Positions 1 to 5,021 of a DNA stretch of 5,021 nucleotides are shown here, piece after piece. The notes beneath the pieces are model-generated. The model was not told the origin of the DNA. It saw only the letters and a program-made list of their open reading frames with translations, and made no database searches. A program made the position numbers and the translations under genes. Source of the DNA: Candidatus Heimdallarchaeota archaeon (GTDB lineage: Archaea > Asgardarchaeota > Heimdallarchaeia > Hodarchaeales > S146-22); assembly GCA_015520535.1 (NCBI GenBank), contig WAPZ01000642.1:1-5021 (forward strand), written 5' to 3'. Position 1 is the stretch's first letter; every line of letters begins with the position of its first letter.

Positions 1-454
1 AAACAAAACAGTCTTAGTTTTTGGGTGGATCAAGAAAAAGACCATTGAACTGTGGGAATTTGACATGGCTCAAGAACAGTGGAACTTAATTGCTTCACTT
101 AAAAATACCATTGAAAGCGTTGACTTTGATGACACCGAACCATTTTATCCGAGAACTCTACGCTTTTTTACCGTCAAAATAACTAAAGATGAAACTGATT
201 GGCGATTGTTTTGGGAAACAACTATTAAAAGTAACAATTATAATGTAACGGAGATATTTTCTGCGCGCTTTAATTACAACGACGGAACAGGAACGCTGGT
301 TCAAGTGACCGACACAAAACTCATCACGGATGATTATTACCAAGGAATTTACAGTTTTTCCTTCATGGCAACACTTTTTGCTCTTGCCATAAGTGGAAGT
401 GTTTTTTATAGAACTAAGCGATATAAAAAGCTAAAACACGAAAAAACACGATAG
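1..454 (+). CDS. 3' end of a membrane-anchored surface protein gene (partial, N-terminus outside window)
   Basis: I do not recognise the family. The reading frame is open from position 2 to the TAG at 452-454, giving 150 residues. The first in-window ATG is at 65, but 21 sense codons precede it without a stop and no convincing ribosome-binding site lies before it. I therefore read this as the tail of a longer gene entering from the left, not a 129-residue protein. The part before and around the ATG (VLVFGW, then IELWEF, then QWNLI) has alternating hydrophobic/aromatic strands like a beta-propeller or beta-sandwich blade; that is an inference. Counting from the ATG, there is an NVT sequon at residue 60. 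A hydrophobic helix at about 94-115 is followed by a strongly basic tail (RTKRYKKLKHEK). This fits a type I arrangement: extracellular domain outside, short cytoplasmic end. The gene converges on the peptidase gene. The coding call is fairly secure; the left boundary and function are unknown. Confidence 0.72.
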   Translation, partial: NKTVLVFGWIKKKTIELWEFDMAQEQWNLIASLKNTIESVDFDDTEPFYPRTLRFFTVKITKDETDWRLFWETTIKSNNYNVTEIFSARFNYNDGTGTLVQVTDTKLITDDYYQGIYSFSFMATLFALAISGSVFYRTKRYKKLKHEKTR

Positions 455-502
455 TCCGCTAAGAAGGAACCAATAATTGACAGATAACTCTCATACGAAT
501 AA

Positions 503-508
503 TTTTTT
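503..508 (+). terminator. Candidate oligo-T terminator of the left gene
   Basis: A run of six T residues lies about 50 nt after the TAG of the left plus-strand gene. Archaeal RNA polymerase commonly terminates at T-rich tracts without a hairpin, so this is a plausible end point. No stem is seen directly before it. The call rests on position and composition only. Confidence 0.3.
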
Positions 509-737
509 GACAGAAAACTGCAATGGTCTTGGATTCTGTTGTTGCAGCAACAGTCGTAGTGTATTAACCCTTAATAGCAACATTATGTTCTTATACGTTC
601 TCCAAAAACCATCTCTATTAAATTTTCCTTATTTCAGTTTATCATTTGAAAATGCAGAAAAGTTAGAGATGTAAGCAAATGAACTGAAAAAAAAATAATA
701 ATATGAACGCTTTTGAGAGTCATTACGTTCTACAGAT

Positions 738-752
738 AAAAAAATGAAAAAA
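738..752 (-). terminator. Candidate oligo-T terminator of the peptidase gene
   Basis: Read on the minus strand, this is six T, then CA, then seven T. It begins about 12 nt after the TAG stop of the large minus-strand gene. A further run of nine T (minus strand) follows at 695-687 and could act as a backup. Tandem T-tracts just after a stop codon are the usual archaeal termination signal. No hairpin accompanies them. Confidence 0.45.
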
Positions 753-763
753 GGAAATAATGC

Positions 764-3700
764 CTAATTTATGTTCTTCTTTTTTCTATAGAGGCGGAAT
801 GCTAGAGGAACGAACATTAAGGCAATGACGATGGAAACCAAATCTAACGATGTAGTAGCTGGTGATGGGGGTGTGGTTGACGTGGATGGAGTAGTTTCAC
901 TAGAACTCGCGTTAGAACTTGGTGGCGTGGAGGTCGGCGTAGAGGTCGGCGTGGTAGTTGATTGTGGTTGTGGAAGCACCACTACTGTGATGGTAAGATT
1001 TGCTGAAGCACCATATATATCTGTTACATTAATGAAAAACACATAGGTTTCTGCGGTAAGGCCACCAAGACCGATATTAATGTCATTGCTCTGCATACCA
1101 ATCCATGTCCCGTTAAGGATAAGTGTACCATTTTTATACACCTCGTAGGTGCCATTTTCTTCATCGTATATGGACCATGATACAGAATAGGAGCCCGTTT
1201 CATTCTCGGGTATTTCTATGTAGGTGGAATTATAGCCAGTAATCACGGGGTTGTAATTAACGATGAGAGTAAAGGAAATCACCAGTACGTTGTATCCCGC
1301 ATCATAGAAATATACATAAATCGGATATTGGCCGGCGGGAATTGCAGAAACCTTGGCATAGATGGTGAAATAATAACTGGCATTGTTAATTACAGCCGCG
1401 CTATTGAGCGTCGTTGTGGTTTCTGTTAGACTGGGATTAGGTGACGATAAACTTGGGAGCGGTCCCAACCCTAATGGATCTAATTCCACATCAAAGAGTT
1501 CATCTTCGTTCTCTAGTGTGGGAGCTTCCACTTCAGATTCAATCATGCTTTCTTCAAGGAAGGGCTCATCGAACGGGTCAACAAGTTGTCCATCAACGAC
1601 GGGTTTTTTTGGAGCTTCTTCTATGGAATCTGGTGTTCCAAATAATGGATCATCATTAAAGAGTTCACGATCTACTTCTTCAACTATGTCTTTAGGGAGA
1701 CCCGTATTTGGATCTATTTCGGGCCCTTCAGTATCGTTATCATGGTAGAAAAGGACTTCCTTACTAATACGATCATAGGTTGCTGAGTTATACGTAAGAT
1801 CTACAAAGAGGACATGAAATCCTTCTATCAGGAACTGAAGGTAAGATATTGTGATTACCCAGATAGCAAACTCACCGGGGTTCATCGTTGGAAGAGAACC
1901 ATACGTAAAATTCACGGAGGTGGCAAAGCTTCCATTCGGTAAGAGCGCAGAAAAAGATACACCCGCTGTAGTACCATTGGCAACTGCAGTTCCACGATTT
2001 TCCATGAATAGTGTGGCTGTAAGATTCCCAGTGAATGGGTCGAGCTCGGCAGTGGCATCAAGAAGTATAACGTCGGGTCTATTAGAATAATTTGGCAACT
2101 GCATGAATTCCCAAAATGCCGGTTCAAGAACATTTTCAGACCCAGTGGCATTAGTCGTGAGTGACATCCTATATGGATTTGCAGAAAGGAAGGTTGATGA
2201 ACTAAGAGCGGGGAAGGGACCAATTAATGCAGTAAACCGTCCATCAGTACTTGTTGTCCAATTATCTGGATGGATAAGTCCTTGAGCACTGTACATATCG
2301 GGGGCCCAAGTCGTGCCGACGTTGAATGTGAAATTAATTATAGGTAATGTTGACGGATTCACGGGAGTAGGAAGTTCAAATTCGAGGAATAGATCTTGGT
2401 TCACCCAATCAGTTTCATGAAACGGCAACTCTGTCGGATCATAAAGTTGATTACTGTCATTTAGAAGAACGTTAGCGGTAAGGGAGTCAATGATATCCGT
2501 TGGTGGTATTACGGGAACGATAGGAACGGTAGAAAACCACTCTTTTGGCGCGTTGGAAGGCAAATCTAGTGGTTCATTATCTACGAAGACGTCAAACTCA
2601 TAGATTCCAGGTGTTTGTGGGGTAAAGTCAAACAACGTGGTGTGGCTTTCACCGGGTGAAAGTGAAGGCATAATATTGTCAAATAGTGTGACTGTTGTTT
2701 GTGTTTCGATTTCAGTAGCGGTGATCATTAAAGAACCACCACCATAAGCTTCTAGGCCAGAATTTATGATTTCCAAGCCGTATTGAGCCGTATTGCCAGC
2801 TATCATTGGTGCTTCATCCGGCTCAATGAGCCACATCGGGTATAATGCTGGGCCTGGGCTTGGGGGAATGTAGAAAGGATCAAGTGGCTCAATTTGGACA
2901 AAATTAAATTCAGAACTATCATATGACTCACCTGGAAGCTGAGGCCAGACATTTGGTTGATACGGTTGGAAATCCATTATGAGTGAGACCCAGCCGGTTA
3001 CTGATGGTTGCCACAAGAATTCAAAGTTATATTGGGTATTTGAAGAGAGACTATCAAACCAAATGCTAGTTATTGGGTCTAAATCAGCACGTTGGCCTAG
3101 TGGCCATTCATAGATATGAACCCAGCCGCCATCGGGAAAACTCAAACCGTTTGGAATTGAAAGTGTGCCGTCGAATAAAAATCCATCTGCCAACTGTTGA
3201 GTAACTGTGGTTGAGTCAAAGATTGGTGTGGTTGGTGGAGCATTCTCTGATGTTGCGGGAAATAGAGATCCTATAACTTCAGTGGGGCTGGCGATTGTGG
3301 GTGGATTGGCTTTGAGCCACGCACGATAGGATGCATTGCGATAGATATCGGTGAAAATCTTAATAACCCGTGCCCATTCGGTTGTTTTATTGAATTTTAT
3401 TGCCGCTGCACCTTTGTAAGTATATGTGATTGAAGAATTTTTCTTAAAGTAAATGGAGATTCCCGTGGCATTTACTGCGGCTTTTCCGCCATGTCGAGCA
3501 AAACGCATGTATAAAATGACGTCTAATACTTCTTGAATCAATTTTCTTAATTGTGTGTCAGTAACGGCTCGCTGAAGAAGACTCAGAAAACTATATAAAT
3601 CGATTTGTTCGCCACCCCACATTTCATAACTGTGATTTCGTGCCCATTCGATCGCACGAGCGACTTCCCAACTAGTAGTTTCATTTTCCAACATTGAAAC

Positions 3701-4789
3701 GAGTTTTCTGGTAAATGCCTTCATGGTCTGCTGAAAACGAGGCCCATATTGTTCCATATCGATGGCAACTAACGTAGTTTTATTTTTCTTCACGGTATCG
3801 TAATACTTTCCATATGTCCCGACTATTGCGCCACCAAGATCATATTCTGTTTTATTACATACATTTTTACCGAATTCACGGAATAAAGCTTGATAATCCC
3901 ATCCATCGCCGGGTTCCACATCTTCAGACGCCACTAAAATTTTCGTTAGCCCAGTAAATTCCGTAATTACTTCAGCAGCACTCATAAGACACGCATCAAA
4001 GCCAAGAAGATCCAAATTTTTACCTGTGTCATTTTTGTAGGCTTCTAAAACACGACGTATTTCCGGCAGCTGTAAAATATCCTTTTTATTGGTTTCATCC
4101 TCAGCTACTCCCGCATCGCCCGCGCCGTGATTCCAAATGATTAATGCCACTTTTTCGCTGGGACATTGTTGTCTACCCCATTTGACAAAGTCATTGAGTG
4201 TTTTTGCGCTACCCATGTTGACCTCGCCAAGTTCTTGCACCAATTCTAATGTTCCATTGTTGGTTACGCGATAGCGACGTGCACCAGTATATTCTGTTGT
4301 CTCCCCAGGAAGTGGTTCAGATGTATATCCTTTACCAGCGGTCGAGTTTTTACTACTGCGATCAATTTGTATTAAGACACATGCGCAGTCCGGTAAGTTT
4401 TTTGCACCCTTGAGCATTTCCTTAATATCTTTAATCGCTGCGGCTTCAAGGTTATTATCAGCATCAATATAGATGAGGATTGTCCATTTGAGCGTTGTTC
4501 CGGAGAGCATTCGATTTTGTGATGATGACTTTGAATTTGAGGCAGTTACTAAAGAATTGATGGTTTTCGCCAAATTTTTGGTGGTAGTAATTTTAGTTTC
4601 ATCGTTGATGGTAGAAATACCAATGTCTCGATCATTACTCACTTGTTGTACTCGAATTGCTGCGAAACTAGCCGAAGACATTGCCCCTAAAAGTAACAGA
4701 AAAACAAAGATAAAAACAGCCAAATTACTTATGATTCTTGTATCAAAAAGAGTTTTGCCACTTTTTCCACTAATTTTCCCGTTTTTCAT
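764..4789 (-). CDS. Secreted, membrane-anchored clostripain-family (C11) cysteine peptidase with a long beta-rich stalk
   Basis: Predicted surface cysteine endopeptidase of family C11 (clan CD, caspase-like fold), expected to cut after Arg or Lys. Order of parts in the 1341 residues: basic N-terminus and hydrophobic signal segment (about 18-40, likely cleavage near 40-44); Ser/Thr/Lys-rich linker to 100; catalytic domain about 101-490; beta-rich domain about 531-640; CARDB-like domains about 655-742 and 903-1003, with another beta-rich stretch between; acidic linker 1011-1110; Ig-like modules about 1128-1273; Ser/Thr/Pro stalk 1276-1313; helix about 1314-1334; tail RKKKNIN. The motifs WTILIYIDADNNLE, IIWNHGAGD (His221), LLGFDACLMS (Cys267) and SEDVEPGDGWDY match C11. 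Asp265, two residues before Cys267, corresponds to the family's basic-P1-selecting Asp. C11 enzymes are typically about 350-550 residues, so the stalk is the unusual part. ATG at 4789 is the first start after an in-frame TAA (4810-4808). A weak GGGA lies 6 nt upstream. The frame is intact. Family and secretion are secure; substrate and stalk role are inferred. Confidence 0.93.
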   Translation of the reverse strand: MKNGKISGKSGKTLFDTRIISNLAVFIFVFLLLLGAMSSASFAAIRVQQVSNDRDIGISTINDETKITTTKNLAKTINSLVTASNSKSSSQNRMLSGTTLKWTILIYIDADNNLEAAAIKDIKEMLKGAKNLPDCACVLIQIDRSSKNSTAGKGYTSEPLPGETTEYTGARRYRVTNNGTLELVQELGEVNMGSAKTLNDFVKWGRQQCPSEKVALIIWNHGAGDAGVAEDETNKKDILQLPEIRRVLEAYKNDTGKNLDLLGFDACLMSAAEVITEFTGLTKILVASEDVEPGDGWDYQALFREFGKNVCNKTEYDLGGAIVGTYGKYYDTVKKNKTTLVAIDMEQYGPRFQQTMKAFTRKLVSMLENETTSWEVARAIEWARNHSYEMWGGEQIDLYSFLSLLQRAVTDTQLRKLIQEVLDVILYMRFARHGGKAAVNATGISIYFKKNSSITYTYKGAAAIKFNKTTEWARVIKIFTDIYRNASYRAWLKANPPTIASPTEVIGSLFPATSENAPPTTPIFDSTTVTQQLADGFLFDGTLSIPNGLSFPDGGWVHIYEWPLGQRADLDPITSIWFDSLSSNTQYNFEFLWQPSVTGWVSLIMDFQPYQPNVWPQLPGESYDSSEFNFVQIEPLDPFYIPPSPGPALYPMWLIEPDEAPMIAGNTAQYGLEIINSGLEAYGGGSLMITATEIETQTTVTLFDNIMPSLSPGESHTTLFDFTPQTPGIYEFDVFVDNEPLDLPSNAPKEWFSTVPIVPVIPPTDIIDSLTANVLLNDSNQLYDPTELPFHETDWVNQDLFLEFELPTPVNPSTLPIINFTFNVGTTWAPDMYSAQGLIHPDNWTTSTDGRFTALIGPFPALSSSTFLSANPYRMSLTTNATGSENVLEPAFWEFMQLPNYSNRPDVILLDATAELDPFTGNLTATLFMENRGTAVANGTTAGVSFSALLPNGSFATSVNFTYGSLPTMNPGEFAIWVITISYLQFLIEGFHVLFVDLTYNSATYDRISKEVLFYHDNDTEGPEIDPNTGLPKDIVEEVDRELFNDDPLFGTPDSIEEAPKKPVVDGQLVDPFDEPFLEESMIESEVEAPTLENEDELFDVELDPLGLGPLPSLSSPNPSLTETTTTLNSAAVINNASYYFTIYAKVSAIPAGQYPIYVYFYDAGYNVLVISFTLIVNYNPVITGYNSTYIEIPENETGSYSVSWSIYDEENGTYEVYKNGTLILNGTWIGMQSNDINIGLGGLTAETYVFFINVTDIYGASANLTITVVVLPQPQSTTTPTSTPTSTPPSSNASSSETTPSTSTTPPSPATTSLDLVSIVIALMFVPLAFRLYRKKKNIN
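788..964 (-). other. Ser/Thr/Pro stalk plus C-terminal membrane anchor (residues ~1276-1334)
   Basis: About 38 residues made almost only of Ser, Thr and Pro (with Asn1293 in a sequon) are followed by a 20-residue hydrophobic helix beginning LDLVSIVIALMF. The tail RLYRKKKNIN follows. The stalk is a likely O-glycosylated spacer. The three-part order of spacer, helix and basic cluster resembles archaeal C-terminal sorting signals, but I see no PGF-type motif. A plain single-pass anchor is equally possible. Confidence 0.75.
924..959. repeat. Short 12-bp tandem repeat in the Thr/Pro stalk coding region
   Basis: Two 12-bp units, GGCGTGGAGGTC (924-935) and GGCGTAGAGGTC (936-947), differ at one base. 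A third, more diverged unit (GGCGTGGTAGTT) follows at 948-959. On the minus strand they encode Pro-Thr-Ser-Thr type repeats. The unit length is a multiple of three, so gain or loss of copies would keep the frame and only change the stalk length. Confidence 0.6.
971..1249 (-). other. Membrane-proximal Ig-like module (residues ~1181-1273)
   Basis: The pattern runs: Trp-Ser-Ile-Tyr-Asp, then YEVYKNGT, then NGTW, then INIGLGGLTAETY, then FINVTDIYGASANLTITVVV. This matches a module often seen near the C-terminus of archaeal surface proteins, including those of Asgard genomes; that match is from memory, not a search. It carries seven N-glycosylation sequons in under 90 residues (Asn1187, 1196, 1212, 1220, 1226, 1254, 1264). 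A second, shorter strand-rich segment precedes it (about 1128-1180). Confidence 0.55.
1460..1759 (-). other. Acidic low-complexity linker in the peptidase stalk (residues 1011-1110)
   Basis: Counting directly, these 100 residues hold 32 Asp or Glu against only 4 Lys or Arg. They are also rich in Pro and contain no Cys. The segment starts with DNDTEGPEID, in which Asp1017, Asp1019, Glu1021 and Asp1026 could bind a divalent cation. Repeated short patterns such as DPLF, DPFDEPF and DELFD occur. It separates the CARDB-like part from the terminal Ig-like modules and is probably extended and flexible. Confidence 0.7.
1781..2827 (-). repeat. Two CARDB-like beta-sandwich domains in the stalk (protein-level internal repeat)
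   Basis: Residues about 655-742 and 903-1003 share a pattern. A strand ends in an Asn-x-Gly turn (Asn676-Ser-Gly and Asn931-Arg-Gly), and a PSL/PTM step with Pro-Gly-Glu follows 36 to 40 residues later (Pro712-Gly-Glu and Pro971-Gly-Glu). Alternating-strand segments then come after. This is the usual look of CARDB or related archaeal and bacterial adhesion-type sandwich domains. The segment between them (about 765-895) is also beta-rich but I cannot place it in a family. Identity between the two copies is low, so this would be an old duplication if real. Confidence 0.5.
3320..4489 (-). other. Clostripain C11 catalytic domain (residues ~101-490)
   Basis: The catalytic His221 codon is at 4127-4129 and the Cys267 codon at 3989-3991. 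Their 46-residue spacing equals that of His133 and Cys179 in the characterised family member PmC11, as I recall it. Asp265 precedes the cysteine by two residues, as the S1 aspartate does in clostripain and PmC11. All five cysteines of the whole protein (135, 137, 209, 267, 311) lie in this domain. The end of the domain is marked by GISIYFKK and a WARVIKIFTDIY segment, similar to the closing part of other C11 domains. Boundaries are by eye. Confidence 0.88.
4658..4789 (-). other. Signal peptide of the C11 peptidase (residues 1-44)
   Basis: The N-terminus carries Lys3, Lys5, Lys9, Lys12 and Arg18. A hydrophobic core follows at about residues 20-36 (NLAVFIFVFLLLLGAM), then small residues SSASFAA. 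This is a classic Sec-type n-, h- and c-region. Cleavage after Ala40, Ala43 or Ala44 is plausible. If it is not cleaved, the segment would act as a second membrane anchor, tethering both ends of the protein. Confidence 0.8.
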
Positions 4790-4820
4790 GATGTATCCCG
4801 TTATTGCTTAATAACTGCGG

Positions 4821-4828
4821 AAAAATAA
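4821..4828 (-). promoter_or_regulatory. Weak candidate TATA (box A) element for the peptidase gene
   Basis: Read on the minus strand this is TTATTTTT, centred about 35 nt before the ATG at 4789. With the usual archaeal spacing of about 25 nt to the start site, transcription would begin near 4799. That gives a leader of roughly 10 nt containing the GGGA. The upstream bases (AGACCAC) are not a purine-rich BRE. An alternative is the CGAAAATTTT stretch on the minus strand at 4909-4900, which has a BRE-like CGAAA but would place the start inside the inverted repeat. Confidence 0.25.
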
Positions 4829-4842
4829 GTGGTCTAAAGCAA

Positions 4843-4886
4843 GTTCACTACTGACTAAGAGTTTTCGGTAATTCTCAGTAGTGAAC
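4843..4886. repeat. Perfect 12-bp inverted repeat with 20-nt spacer upstream of the peptidase gene
   Basis: The left arm is GTTCACTACTGA at 4843-4854 and the right arm is TCAGTAGTGAAC at 4875-4886. All 12 positions pair, and pairing stops immediately on both sides. The near arm ends 54 nt before the peptidase ATG, just upstream of the weaker TATA candidate. The arms are two DNA turns apart or slightly more, centre to centre about 32 bp (three turns), which suits a protein binding both arms on one face. It is not followed by a T-tract in either direction, so it does not look like a terminator. It may be an operator or activator site, an RNA hairpin in a longer leader, or the remnant of a mobile or recombination element. 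Confidence 0.7.
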
Positions 4887-5021
4887 AGCATCGTGATGGA
4901 AAATTTTCGAATACCTTAAAAAGTTTTTCAAATTAACATGGTGACATCACTTCCTTAAGCGCCAATTTTAACGTTACTGGCTGAAAAAAGAAAAGAACAA
5001 TTTTAATACAAAATGTAAAGT

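Larger units (their letters stand above)
455..763. other. Convergent intergenic region, no supported gene
   Basis: These 309 bases separate the stop codons of two converging genes. They are AT-rich and contain several homopolymer T or A tracts, listed separately as terminator candidates. There is a short imperfect stem, CTGTTG (536-541) and CAACAG (548-553) with a 6-nt loop, too small to interpret. A 65-codon frame starting with TTG at 477 has an AGAAGGA-like sequence upstream. Its product has no recognisable features and an odd composition (a CCC run), so I do not call it a gene. Confidence 0.6.
4790..5021. other. Non-coding right flank with the peptidase gene's upstream region
   Basis: These 232 bases are AT-rich and have stops in all plus-strand frames. 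One minus-strand frame is open from the right edge to a TAA at 4935-4933 (28 sense codons). It could be the tail of another gene but looks like chance. A pyrimidine tract on the minus strand (4998-4983) could be a terminator of a leftward gene beyond the window. TTTTAATA at 5001-5008 could be a TATA box for a rightward gene outside. Neither can be supported further here. Confidence 0.5.

Noticed and set aside
536..553. Small hairpin CTGTTG/CAACAG with 6-nt loop in the intergenic region
   Set aside because: Only 6 bp, low GC and no T-tract next to it. Stems like this are expected by chance in a few hundred bases.
477..674. 65-codon plus-strand frame starting with TTG, with AGAAGGA about 8 nt upstream
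   Set aside because: No recognisable domain, odd composition (a CCC run, mixed low-complexity), and a non-ATG start in a short convergent intergenic region. The ribosome-site match alone is not enough.
825..1046. 73-residue Val/Gly-rich plus-strand frame
   Set aside because: Antisense to the Ser/Thr/Pro stalk and terminal helix. The Val/Gly bias is the complement of the Thr/Pro codons, with no independent start signal.
1383..1748. 121-residue Ser/Gly-rich plus-strand frame, with a second overlapping one at 1441-1659
   Set aside because: Lies wholly antisense to the acidic linker of the peptidase gene. Its Ser/Gly composition is what the complement of Asp/Glu/Pro codons produces.
1912..2223. 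103-residue minus-strand frame in another phase
   Set aside because: Shadow of the peptidase gene on the same strand. The main frame has continuous domain structure through this region with no sign of a frameshift.
4473..4811. 112-residue plus-strand frame across the peptidase start
   Set aside because: Antisense to the signal peptide and linker. Hydrophobic patches reflect the complement of Lys/Asn/Leu-rich coding sequence, and no homology is recognised.
4899..4908. 10-bp palindrome GAAAATTTTC
   Set aside because: An A-run/T-run junction in AT-rich DNA gives such palindromes easily, and it has no second copy nearby.
4933..5019. Minus-strand frame open from the right edge, ending at TAA (4935-4933)
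   Set aside because: Only 28 sense codons, AT-rich with Phe/Leu/Lys bias and no motif. An open run of this length is common by chance.
1..5021. CRISPR array, tRNA/rRNA gene, insertion sequence or attachment site
   Set aside because: No regularly spaced repeats, no cloverleaf or rRNA-like conserved stretches, and no transposase frame or flanking target duplications seen.

Overview
The window looks archaeal. It has AT-leaning DNA, oligo-T tracts rather than hairpin-plus-T terminators, and two genes for large, N-glycosylation-sequon-bearing surface proteins, each ending in one membrane helix and a basic tail. The Ig-like module near the C-terminus of the main protein, and its Ser/Thr/Pro stalk followed by a helix and RKKK, resemble surface proteins of Asgard (Promethearchaeati) and other sediment archaea. 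I consider archaeon likely and Asgard plausible but unproven. No rRNA, tRNA or housekeeping marker is present to settle it.

Layout from left to right: (1) The 3' end of a plus-strand gene that enters from beyond the left edge and stops at 454. Its product is probably an extracellular protein with a C-terminal membrane anchor. (2) A 309-bp convergent intergenic region (455-763) with T-tracts suited to ending transcription from both sides. (3) One very large minus-strand gene (764-4789, 1341 residues) that fills most of the window. It encodes a membrane-anchored, secreted cysteine peptidase of the clostripain family (MEROPS C11, clan CD), with His221 and Cys267 as the predicted catalytic dyad. 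About 800 residues of beta-rich stalk, an acidic linker and a Ser/Thr/Pro segment precede the C-terminal helix. (4) A non-coding right flank (4790-5021) holding the promoter region of the peptidase gene and a perfect 12-bp inverted repeat with a 20-nt spacer.

Inferred biology: the peptidase would be exported, tethered to the cell surface and held away from the membrane by its stalk. There it would cut proteins after Arg or Lys, probably to supply peptides for a protein-degrading lifestyle. The left gene converges on it, so the two are not co-transcribed. The most distinctive points are the architecture (a caspase-fold protease on a long CARDB/Ig-like stalk), a conserved-spacing candidate self-processing lysine, a 100-residue highly acidic linker, and the upstream inverted repeat. 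I saw no mobile element, CRISPR array or clear multi-gene novel system.
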